Shown: in pieces, positions 23,705 to 30,375 of the stretch
Position numbering within the stretch: the stretch's first letter is position 1
Layout of the letters: every line of letters starts with the position of its first letter
Assembly: GCF_019710745.1 (NCBI RefSeq)
Contig: NZ_JAHKJW010000015.1
Span: 103,085-167,084, forward strand
DNA length: 64,000 nt
Direction of reading: 5' to 3'
DNA from: Streptomyces beigongshangae
GTDB taxonomy: Bacteria; Actinomycetota; Actinomycetes; Streptomycetales; Streptomycetaceae
The notes under the pieces: model-generated
Seen by the model: only the letters and a program-made list of their open reading frames with translations
What the model was told of the DNA's origin: nothing
Databases searched by the model: none
Translations under genes and position numbers: made by a program

Positions 23705-26113
23705 GTGTATCCACGGCTGTCATCCGTCCGGCTCGGCAGACGCCTGGCCGCAACGCTCGTCACTTCGCTCCTGGCACTCGGGCTGTCCGCCCCCGCGGGC
23801 ACGGCCGCCGCTCCGGCGGCCCCGTCCGCCGCCGCCCTTCCCCCGCAGGAGCCGGGCGTCACCCTGCGCGTCTTCGACGTGCAGGTACCGCTGGACAAAC
23901 TGTGCGATCTCAAGCCCGGACAGACGCCGAACATCGACAAACTGATGCCGGTGATCGACTGGTCCTCCGACGCGGACTTCGGCCTCGGCGCCAACTTCGT
24001 GTCGCAGACGATCGCCAACCTCGACGTCCCCACCGCCGGGAGCCACACCTTCCGGCTCACCAGCGACGACGGCTCCCGGCTGTACATCGACGACAAGCTC
24101 GTCATCAGCCATGACGGGCTGCACGGTGCCGACCCCAAGGACGGCACGGTGGACCTGACAGCCGGGTACCACTCGATCCGCATCGACCACTTCGAGAGGG
24201 ACGGCGGCCAGCAGGTCACCCTCGCCTGGAAGCCCCCGTCCGCCTCCGGCTTCACCGTGGTGCCCAACTCGGTGCTGAGCACGGACGCCGACGTCGTCCG
24301 GGTCACGGCCCCCGGACGCAAGGAATGCGAACTGGCCGGCGACTCGCCGGGGGACGGGCTGCCGCTGACCGGCGTGCACCCGAACTACACCCTGACCAAC
24401 CTGCGGCCCAGCGGTTTCGAGCCGCAGGTCTCCGCCATGGACTGGCTTCCCGACGGCAGGCTCGCCGTGGCCACCTGGGGCGGCTCGGAGAAGACGACCG
24501 GCGAGGTCTACCTGCTGAGCAATGTCACCGGCAGCACCGGACCGGACAAGGTGACGTTCAAGAAGGTGGCTTCCGGTCTCAGGGAGCCGATGGGCATCAA
24601 GTACGTGGAAGGCAAGCTGTACGTGTCGCAGAAGCATGAGCTGACCGAGCTCAACGACACCAACGGCGACGAGGTCACCGACACCTACCGGCGGGTCGCC
24701 ACCTGGCCCTACGGCGGCAACTTCCACGAATTCGCCTTCGGCCTGCTGTACAAGGACGGGTTCTTCTACCTGAACCTGTCCGTGTCCATCAACTACGGCG
24801 GCGCGACGACGAATCCGCAGCCCGCACCGAACCGCGGCACCACGATAAAGGTCAACCGGGCGACCGGGGCGGTCAGTTACGTCGCCGGCGGTCTGCGCAC
24901 CCCCAACGGCATCGGCTGGGGCCCGGACGGCGACATCTTCGTCACCGACAACCAGGGCGGCTGGCTGCCCTCGTCGAAGCTGGTCCAGGTCAAGCAGGAC
25001 CGCTTCTTCAACCACTACACCAACCCCGCGGGTCCCTTCGACTCCCGGCAGGTGACCAAGCCGGTCCTGTGGCTCCCGCAGAACGAGATCGCCAACTCGC
25101 CCAGCACACCCCTGCAGGTGAAGGACGGGCCCTTCGCCGGCCAGATGCTCTTCGGTGACGTGACCTACGGCGGTATCCAGCGCGGGTACCTGGAGAAGGT
25201 CAACGGTGAGTACCAGGGCGCGGTGTTCCGCATGACCCAGGGTCTGGAGGCCGGCGTCAACCGCATCAGCATCGGCCCCGACGGCGCGATCTACGCCGGC
25301 GGACTCGGCGCGGACGGCAACTGGGGCCAGGAGGGCAAGCTCAAGCACGGCCTGCAGAAGCTGACACCGAACGGCACCGGCGCCTTCGACATCCGCGAGA
25401 TGCGCGCCGTCACCGGCGGCTTCGCGATCGAGTACACCCAGCCCGTGTCGGCCGGTACCGCCGCCGACCTGGCCGCCCGCTACAAGGCCAAGCAGTGGCG
25501 CTACGTCCCCCGCGCCGACTACGGCGGCCCCAAGGTCGACGAGGAGACCCTCACCGTCCAGTCGGCCACCCTCTCCGCCGACCGCAAGACGGTCACCCTG
25601 GCCGTTCCCGGTCTCAAGCCCAACCGGGTGGTCCACGTCCGCTCGGCCCGCCCCTTCAGCTCCACCGACGGCAAGTCGCTCTGGAGCACCGAGGCCTGGT
25701 ACACCATGAACCAGCTTCCCGGCACACCGTCCCGCGCCGGGGAGGTGAAGGGCCTCAACGGCAAGTGCCTGGACGTGGACAACTCCAACACGGCCGACGG
25801 TACGAAGGTCCAGGTGTGGACGTGCAACAGCACCGCCGCCCAGGAGTGGAACCTGCTCGGCACCGGCGCCGTGCGGGCCCTCGGCAAATGCCTGGACATC
25901 GACAACGCGGGCTCGGCCGACGGTACGAAGGTGCAGCTCTACACCTGCAACGGCACCGCGGCCCAGGTCTGGCAGCCCCAGTCCGACGGCACCCTGCGCA
26001 ACCCGCAGTCCGGCAAGTGCCTCGACGTGGTCGGCGGCGCATCGAACGACGGCACGGCCGTCCACCTGTGGACCTGCCACGCCCAGCAGAGCCAGAAGTG
26101 GCTCGTTCCGTAG
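23705..26113 (+). CDS. Secreted PA14 / glucose-dehydrogenase-like propeller / ricin-lectin protein
   Basis: An 802-residue exported protein. A signal peptide (about 1-36, ending near GTAAAPAA) precedes a PA14 domain (about 50-190, with FRLTSDDGSRLYIDDK). A beta-propeller region resembling sugar/sorbosone dehydrogenases follows (about 215-560, with DWLPDGRLAVATWGG and GIGWGPDGDIFVTDN). A C-terminal ricin-type beta-trefoil (about 680-802) has repeated GKCLDV and QxW motifs. The GTG at 23705 follows ACAGGAGG. The lectin and PA14 domains should bind glycans outside the cell, with the propeller oxidising or binding a carbohydrate. It ends at a strong hairpin, so it is probably a single-gene transcript. 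Confidence 0.88.
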   Translation: MYPRLSSVRLGRRLAATLVTSLLALGLSAPAGTAAAPAAPSAAALPPQEPGVTLRVFDVQVPLDKLCDLKPGQTPNIDKLMPVIDWSSDADFGLGANFVSQTIANLDVPTAGSHTFRLTSDDGSRLYIDDKLVISHDGLHGADPKDGTVDLTAGYHSIRIDHFERDGGQQVTLAWKPPSASGFTVVPNSVLSTDADVVRVTAPGRKECELAGDSPGDGLPLTGVHPNYTLTNLRPSGFEPQVSAMDWLPDGRLAVATWGGSEKTTGEVYLLSNVTGSTGPDKVTFKKVASGLREPMGIKYVEGKLYVSQKHELTELNDTNGDEVTDTYRRVATWPYGGNFHEFAFGLLYKDGFFYLNLSVSINYGGATTNPQPAPNRGTTIKVNRATGAVSYVAGGLRTPNGIGWGPDGDIFVTDNQGGWLPSSKLVQVKQDRFFNHYTNPAGPFDSRQVTKPVLWLPQNEIANSPSTPLQVKDGPFAGQMLFGDVTYGGIQRGYLEKVNGEYQGAVFRMTQGLEAGVNRISIGPDGAIYAGGLGADGNWGQEGKLKHGLQKLTPNGTGAFDIREMRAVTGGFAIEYTQPVSAGTAADLAARYKAKQWRYVPRADYGGPKVDEETLTVQSATLSADRKTVTLAVPGLKPNRVVHVRSARPFSSTDGKSLWSTEAWYTMNQLPGTPSRAGEVKGLNGKCLDVDNSNTADGTKVQVWTCNSTAAQEWNLLGTGAVRALGKCLDIDNAGSADGTKVQLYTCNGTAAQVWQPQSDGTLRNPQSGKCLDVVGGASNDGTAVHLWTCHAQQSQKWLVP

Positions 26114-26119
26114 GAGTCC

Positions 26120-26157
26120 CACCGGGAGGTGACCGTTCCACCGGGACGTGACCGTTC
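26120..26157. repeat. Two 19-bp direct repeats after stop of PA14/ricin gene
   Basis: The unit CCACCGGGANGTGACCGTT occurs twice in tandem (26119/26120 to about 26157) with one base different, followed by a partial third CCACGG. It lies between the stop codon and the terminator hairpin. No function is evident. Confidence 0.6.
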
Positions 26158-26161
26158 CACG

Positions 26162-26196
26162 GCGCCGAGGGCCTGAGAGGACCGGGCCTTCGGCGC
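26162..26196 (+). terminator. Hairpin terminator after PA14/ricin gene
   Basis: GCGCCGAGGGCC (26162-26173) and GGCCTTCGGCGC (26185-26196) form a 12-bp stem with one G-U pair and an 11-nt loop, 49 nt after the stop codon. The convergent small gene at 26243 may share it. Confidence 0.6.
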
Positions 26197-26242
26197 ACCG
26201 CGACACCCTGCCACGGAATCGGGAACCGCCGCAGGAACCGAC

Positions 26243-26491
26243 TCAGGCGCCGAGATGCGCCACCGTGCTGTCCAGCCGGGCGGACAGCTCCTCCAGATCG
26301 TTCCGGGACGGTGCGCCGGGCCCGAGCCGGCCGACGAGATCCTCACGGGAGGCGACCTCCAGGGCTCCCTTGTACTGATCGGTACCGAGCGCCGACCTGG
26401 GAACGACCTCGGCCGCACCGAGTACGACGACCAGTACGGGTTCCTCGGCGTCCGAGCCGAGCAGGGCCTCCACGTGCTCAGGCGTGATCAT
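26243..26491 (-). CDS. Small conserved-type hypothetical protein
   Basis: An 82-residue acidic protein starting MITPEHVEALLGSDAEEP, with strong third-position GC bias and a ribosome-site-like GGAAGGG about 10 nt before the ATG at 26491. No domain was recognised. The sequence alternates helices and short strands (VLVVVLGAAEVVP) and ends LDSTVAHLGA. It seems a genuine small cytoplasmic gene. Function unknown. The region upstream to 26761 (270 nt) contains only a perfect 10-bp palindrome, GGAACGTTCC (26694-26703). Confidence 0.6.
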   Translation of the reverse strand: MITPEHVEALLGSDAEEPVLVVVLGAAEVVPRSALGTDQYKGALEVASREDLVGRLGPGAPSRNDLEELSARLDSTVAHLGA

Positions 26492-26761
26492 GTCGTACGT
26501 CCCTTCCGGAAGGAGGTGCGGAGCGGCGGCCCGGCCCCGGCGCGGCGACCGGGCCCGTACGCAGCAGCCACCGGGGTGCCTGCCACGGGAACCGGAGTGC
26601 CTCGCCGGGGGCGGTTGAAACCCGCCCCGCCCATGGCGCCCCGGTGTCCGGCCGGCCCCTCGCGTGACCGTGGACACGATGAACACGATGATTGGAACGT
26701 TCCGGCACGGTGACTCGTCCGGGGCACGGTGCAAGGAACGGCTGAACGGAGGGAACAGGTC
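26492..26761. other. Intergenic region without recognised gene
   Basis: Apart from the GGAACGTTCC palindrome at 26694-26703, nothing is supported here. The stretch is the shared upstream region of the divergent small gene (26243-26491) and the hydrolase (26838), so promoters for both are expected. Confidence 0.5.
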
Positions 26762-26845
26762 ATGCGGGCCGCCTTCCGGAACGTCCTGAACCCCTGGCGG
26801 CGGAGGCGGGGACGGGTCCGCCCCTGCTCCGCTCGGCGTGGCTGA
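26762..26845 (+). CDS. Possible 27-residue leader ORF overlapping hydrolase start
   Basis: ATG at 26762 follows a strong GGAGGGAACAGG site. It encodes a basic peptide starting MRAAFRNVLNPWRRRRGR and stops at 26843-26845, 8 nt inside the hydrolase gene in a different frame. The hydrolase start itself has no clear ribosome site. Translational coupling, or a frameshift separating the original N-terminus, would explain the arrangement. It may also be chance. Confidence 0.3.
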   Translation: MRAAFRNVLNPWRRRRGRVRPCSARRG

Positions 26846-27608
26846 GCGGGCCGCGCGGCCGGCGGTCCGGCACGGAGGGCGCGTCGCGGGCCTGTACACC
26901 CGGCGCTTCGGTCCCTGGCCCCCGGACGGAGCCGTGGTCGTCATGGTCCACGGACTGGGTCTGTCGGGACGCTATTTCACCCCTCTCGCCCGGTCGCTGG
27001 CGGCCGCGGGACGCACCGTGCTGGTGCCCGACCTGCCGGGGAACGTACGCTCCCGGCGGGCCGTCCGGCGCGTCCCCGGCATCGACGGCACGGCGGAAGC
27101 GCTGCTGCGCTGGCAGAGCGCGGCGCCGATCGGCCCCTGTGTCCTGGTGGCCAACTCGGTCGGCTGCCAGGTGACCGCGGCGCTCGCCGCGGACAACCCG
27201 CACCTGGTGGAGCGGATGGTGTTCATCGGCCCCGCGCTCGACGCGACGCAGTTGTCGCCGGCCCGGCAGCTGCTGCGCCTGCTGGCCGACGCGCCGGAGG
27301 AGCCGCCGTCCCTCCTCGCCGTGGCCGCCGCGGACTACCTGATCACCGGAGCGGTCCGGTTCCTCGCGGAGTTCCACCACGCGCGACAGGACGCGTCGGG
27401 CCCGTTCGCCGCACGCCTGCGCCGGATCGAGGCGCCGACCCTGGTGCTGAGGGGGGCGAACGACCGCCTGGCCCCTCAGGCCTGGACCGAGCGGGTGGCC
27501 GCCGACCTGCCGCGCGGCAGGCTCGCCGTGGTGCCCGGCGCGGCCCATGCGGTGCACTTCAGCCGACCCGGCGTCACCGCCCGGCGGATTCTGGAGTTCA
27601 TGCGATGA
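26838..27608 (+). CDS. Alpha/beta hydrolase
   Basis: A 256-residue alpha/beta-hydrolase fold protein. The oxyanion-hole strand is VVVMVHGLGLSGRYF; the nucleophile elbow reads ANSVGC instead of GxSxG, keeping the serine; Asp is in RGANDRLAP and His in PGAAHAVHF. The triad is therefore complete. No signal peptide is seen, so it is cytoplasmic. GTG at 26838 is the only in-frame start after a stop at 26787 and has no strong ribosome site. It could hydrolyse an ester, lactone or thioester; no substrate is implied by its neighbours. Its 3' end overlaps a remnant gene on the other strand. Confidence 0.85.
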   Translation: MAERAARPAVRHGGRVAGLYTRRFGPWPPDGAVVVMVHGLGLSGRYFTPLARSLAAAGRTVLVPDLPGNVRSRRAVRRVPGIDGTAEALLRWQSAAPIGPCVLVANSVGCQVTAALAADNPHLVERMVFIGPALDATQLSPARQLLRLLADAPEEPPSLLAVAAADYLITGAVRFLAEFHHARQDASGPFAARLRRIEAPTLVLRGANDRLAPQAWTERVAADLPRGRLAVVPGAAHAVHFSRPGVTARRILEFMR

Positions 27609-27780
27609 GGGGCCGCCCGTTCAGCAGGGTACCGACGGCGACGTCCGCCGCCTGGCCGGCGCGGACGGCGTCGTCGGTGAGCATGCGGGTGAGGTCCACG
27701 GGCCAGGTGCGGTTGACGGTGACGATGTTCTCGGCGTAGCGGTGCAGGGCGCCGCTCGCCTGCGAGCGCTGCACGAAGGA
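27598..27780 (-). pseudogene. 3' remnant of an unidentified gene
   Basis: The last 55-60 codons, ending DVAVGTLLNGRPLIA, show the strong GC-third-position pattern of real coding sequence and include YAENIVTVNRTWPVDL. Upstream of about 27780 the same frame loses that bias and becomes Arg/Pro-rich, and no start or ribosome site fits. It therefore looks like the tail of a gene whose front was deleted. The family was not recognised. It overlaps the hydrolase stop by 11 nt on the opposite strand. The gap to 27915 holds no further gene. Confidence 0.45.
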
Positions 27781-27915
27781 AGGACCGACGGCCGCGCGGT
27801 GATCCTCCCGCACGGGTGAACACCTGCGTGCCGGCACCCGGTTCGCGGAAGGGAGGGACCGGGCCGGCCGCGGGACGCCCACGGCATACCGCGGTGGACG
27901 TCCCGCACGCCGTTG

Positions 27916-28755
27916 TCAGCCGAGCTCGGTGGGCACGACCGTCAGCTCGGCGATGTTGACCCGGGCCGGCACCGCCACCGAGTACGTGATGGCGTCGGCC
28001 ACGTCCTCCGCGGTGATGGTCGTGATGGCCGACCGCATCTTCTCCAGCCCGGCCCGCGTGGCCTCGTGCGCCATGCCGGCGCCGAGTTCCGTGACGGCGA
28101 AGGCCGGGTCGACCGACCGCACCCGTACACCGCGGGGGCCGAGGGAGGCGCGCAGGTTGCGGGTCAGCTGGGTGACCGCCGCCTTGGTCGCGCCGTAGAC
28201 CGGGTAGTCGGCGAAGATCACCTCCGCCGCGATCGAGCCGAGGTGCACCAGGTCCGCGGCGCGTCCCGCCTCGGCCGCGTCGAGCAGGTCCGTGATGAAG
28301 ACCCGGCCGGTCATCAGCAGGCCCCGCAGGTTCACGTCGATCATCTGGTCCCACTCGGCCGTGTCCGCCTCCTCGAAGGGCGCTCCGAGCATGGCCCCCG
28401 CGTTGGCGACCACCAGGTCGGGCCGTCCCAGGGCGGCGCGGACCGCCGACGCGGCGGCGGTCAGCGCCGCCGGGTCGGTGACATCGACCGGCACCGGCAG
28501 GACTTCGGCGGAGTGCTCCTTCCGCAGGGTGGCGGCGAGGTCGTCCAGCGGACCGGACCGCCGGCCGAGCAGGGCGACCGCCGCTCCCGCGGCGGCGAAC
28601 CGCTGTGCCGTCGCGGCGCCGATCCCGGCGCCTGCTCCGGTGATCACCGCGACCCGGCCGTTCAGCAGGTTCGCGGGCACATCGGCGACGGACAGGGGGG
28701 AGGTGTGCGAGGGGGAAGTATGCGAGGTGGAGGTGTGCGAAACGTCGTATGTCAT
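27916..28755 (-). CDS. Short-chain dehydrogenase/reductase (SDR)
   Basis: A 279-residue classical SDR. After a His/Ser/Thr-rich N-terminal tail (1-22) the NAD(P)-binding TGAGAGIG motif is followed by the NAG of strand 4 (VVANAGAM), catalytic Ser in HLGSIAA and the YxxxK pair in YGATK. It oxidises or reduces a hydroxyl/carbonyl group with NAD(P)H. It is divergent from the MmyB-type regulator at 28857, with a perfect palindrome in between. Such SDR/MmyB pairs are common in actinobacteria, and the regulator probably controls this gene. The ATG at 28755 has no clear ribosome site; an ATG four codons upstream is an alternative. Confidence 0.88.
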   Translation of the reverse strand: MTYDVSHTSTSHTSPSHTSPLSVADVPANLLNGRVAVITGAGAGIGAATAQRFAAAGAAVALLGRRSGPLDDLAATLRKEHSAEVLPVPVDVTDPAALTAAASAVRAALGRPDLVVANAGAMLGAPFEEADTAEWDQMIDVNLRGLLMTGRVFITDLLDAAEAGRAADLVHLGSIAAEVIFADYPVYGATKAAVTQLTRNLRASLGPRGVRVRSVDPAFAVTELGAGMAHEATRAGLEKMRSAITTITAEDVADAITYSVAVPARVNIAELTVVPTELG

Positions 28756-28803
28756 GGCACCGAGCATGTCCGGTGGGGCGGAGGCCGGCCAGGACGGCCT
28801 TGT

Positions 28804-28824
28804 CCTGGGTGTGCCACACCCAGG
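28804..28824. promoter_or_regulatory. Palindromic operator between SDR and MmyB-type regulator
   Basis: Arms CCTGGGTGT (28804-28812) and ACACCCAGG (28816-28824) are a perfect 9-bp inverted repeat with a 3-bp spacer, midway between two divergent starts (49 bp from the SDR start, 33 bp from the regulator start). Placement and symmetry make it the likely binding site of the regulator, controlling both genes. Confidence 0.7.
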
Positions 28825-28856
28825 TAGCCGCTCACGGGGGCGCCTACCGTTGCGGT

Positions 28857-29750
28857 ATGGACAAGGACAACCTCTTGGGTGAATTCCTCCGTGCGCGGCG
28901 GGAGAGTACGAGTCCGGACCGGGCCGGACTGCTCTGGTCGGGCCGGCGCAGGACACCGGGTCTGCGCCGGGAGGAGGTCGCCCAGTCGGCGGGAGTCAGC
29001 ACCGACTACTACGCCCGGCTGGAACAGGGGAGGGAGAAGCACCCCTCCGCACAGGTGGTGCACGCCCTGGCCCGCACCCTCGGACTGGACCCCGAGGAGA
29101 CGGCGCACCTGCACGGGCTGGCGCGAACCCCCCGTGGCCCGGTCCGGCGGGGCGGCGGCCGGTCCGTCAGCCCGGGTCTGCTGCGCCTGATGGACGGCTG
29201 GCTGCACACACCCGCGCTGGTCCTCGACCGCCGGCTCGATGTACTGGCCGGCAACCACCTCGGACGGGCCCTCTTCGCCGGAATGCTGGAACAGGGCGAG
29301 ACCAACCTGGTCCGGTTCATCTTCCTGCACCCGGCCGCCCGGGACTTCTACCCCGAATGGGAACGGGTCGCCAGGTCCGGGCTCGCGGCCCTGCGCGCGG
29401 GCAGCGGCGACCTGGTGGACGATCGCCGGCTCACCGAACTGGTCGGCGAACTGTCGCTGAAGAGCCCGGAGTTCCGCGATCTGTGGGCCCGGCACGATGT
29501 ACGGGGCAAGGCTCACGAGGCCAAGACCTTCAACCACCCGCAGGTCGGCGAACTGACCCTGACCTACGACTCGTTCACCGTCGACAGCGCGCCGGGCCAG
29601 CAGCTCGTCGTGTACCAGGCCGAGCCGGACAGCCCCTCCCAGCAGGCTCTCGCGCTGCTCGGCACCGTGGCCGCCGACCTGCCCGCCCTGCCGCCCGAGC
29701 CGCTCGGCGACTCCCCGCAGGAGCACCGGCGGACGGATGGGTGGGTGTGA
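28857..29750 (+). CDS. XRE/MmyB-like transcriptional regulator
   Basis: A 297-residue regulator. The N-terminal XRE helix-turn-helix (about 25-85) contains GLRREEVAQSAGVSTDYYARLEQGR, and the rest is the MmyB-like ligand-binding domain (about 105-280), with the typical LVRFIFLHPAARDFYPEW tract. MmyB domains are PAS-like and are thought to bind small lipophilic ligands. The ATG at 28857 fixes the N-terminus as DKDNLLGEFLRARR, the usual start in this family. It probably represses or activates the divergent SDR gene and itself through the shared palindrome. Confidence 0.92.
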   Translation: MDKDNLLGEFLRARRESTSPDRAGLLWSGRRRTPGLRREEVAQSAGVSTDYYARLEQGREKHPSAQVVHALARTLGLDPEETAHLHGLARTPRGPVRRGGGRSVSPGLLRLMDGWLHTPALVLDRRLDVLAGNHLGRALFAGMLEQGETNLVRFIFLHPAARDFYPEWERVARSGLAALRAGSGDLVDDRRLTELVGELSLKSPEFRDLWARHDVRGKAHEAKTFNHPQVGELTLTYDSFTVDSAPGQQLVVYQAEPDSPSQQALALLGTVAADLPALPPEPLGDSPQEHRRTDGWV

Positions 29751-29792
29751 CAGGCCCTGCCTGAGTCCCGCTCACGGCTCTAGCGTCGAGTC

Positions 29793-30284
29793 ATGAACGA
29801 GGAACAAGTGACCAGCGAGGAACAAGTGATAGCGGACCTGCACCACCGGTGGGTGTTCGGATGGGAGCGCAACGAGGGGGACCCGCCGTTCGACTTCCGG
29901 CGCACCTTCGGCGGGTTCTACGACTTCGGCTCCACGGACGTCCGCCTCTACGACGACTTCGACCCCGCGCAGCGTGTGGCGGGAACGGCCGCCGAGTACG
30001 GCTCGATCTGGGAACCCGGCTTCCGCAGGATGACCACCGCGCACCATGCCGTCGACGACGGCCCGCACGTCGTCACCGACCACGACCTGGCCGCGTCCAC
30101 CCTGGTGTTCGTGGCCCGGATCACCACGCCCGACGCCGTCACGGACATCCGCACCACGACGTCGCTGGTCTGGCGCCGGACACCGGCCGGCTGGCGGATC
30201 GTCCGCGAACACAACTCGACCAGGGTGCTGCCCGCGGGGGAGCTCGACGGAGTGCTGCCGGCGCACGGGACTCCGGCGCACTGA
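29793..30284 (+). CDS. NTF2-like (SnoaL/DUF4440-type) protein
   Basis: A 163-residue cytoplasmic protein with an NTF2-like fold: an N-terminal helical part (EEQVIADLHHRWVFGWE), a middle with FYDFGSTDVRLYDDF, and C-terminal strands ending TTSLVWRRTPAGWRIVREHN. This class covers small hydrolases, isomerases and steroid-type binding proteins. Its gene starts 42 nt after the regulator stop and may be cotranscribed with it. Two ATG-like repeats (NEEQVTSEEQV) at the N-terminus suggest a small internal duplication. Function not assignable. Confidence 0.85.
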   Translation: MNEEQVTSEEQVIADLHHRWVFGWERNEGDPPFDFRRTFGGFYDFGSTDVRLYDDFDPAQRVAGTAAEYGSIWEPGFRRMTTAHHAVDDGPHVVTDHDLAASTLVFVARITTPDAVTDIRTTTSLVWRRTPAGWRIVREHNSTRVLPAGELDGVLPAHGTPAH

Positions 30285-30375
30285 CGAGCCGGTACGCCCC
30301 GACCTGCCGGCAGCCCCGGGAAGGCCGTCCGGGCCTGCCGGTTTCCCCGTCCGCCGATCAACTAGGGTGTTCCTC

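Noticed and set aside
26694..26703. GGAACGTTCC palindrome as a functional operator
   Set aside because: Only 10 bp and isolated; chance cannot be excluded.
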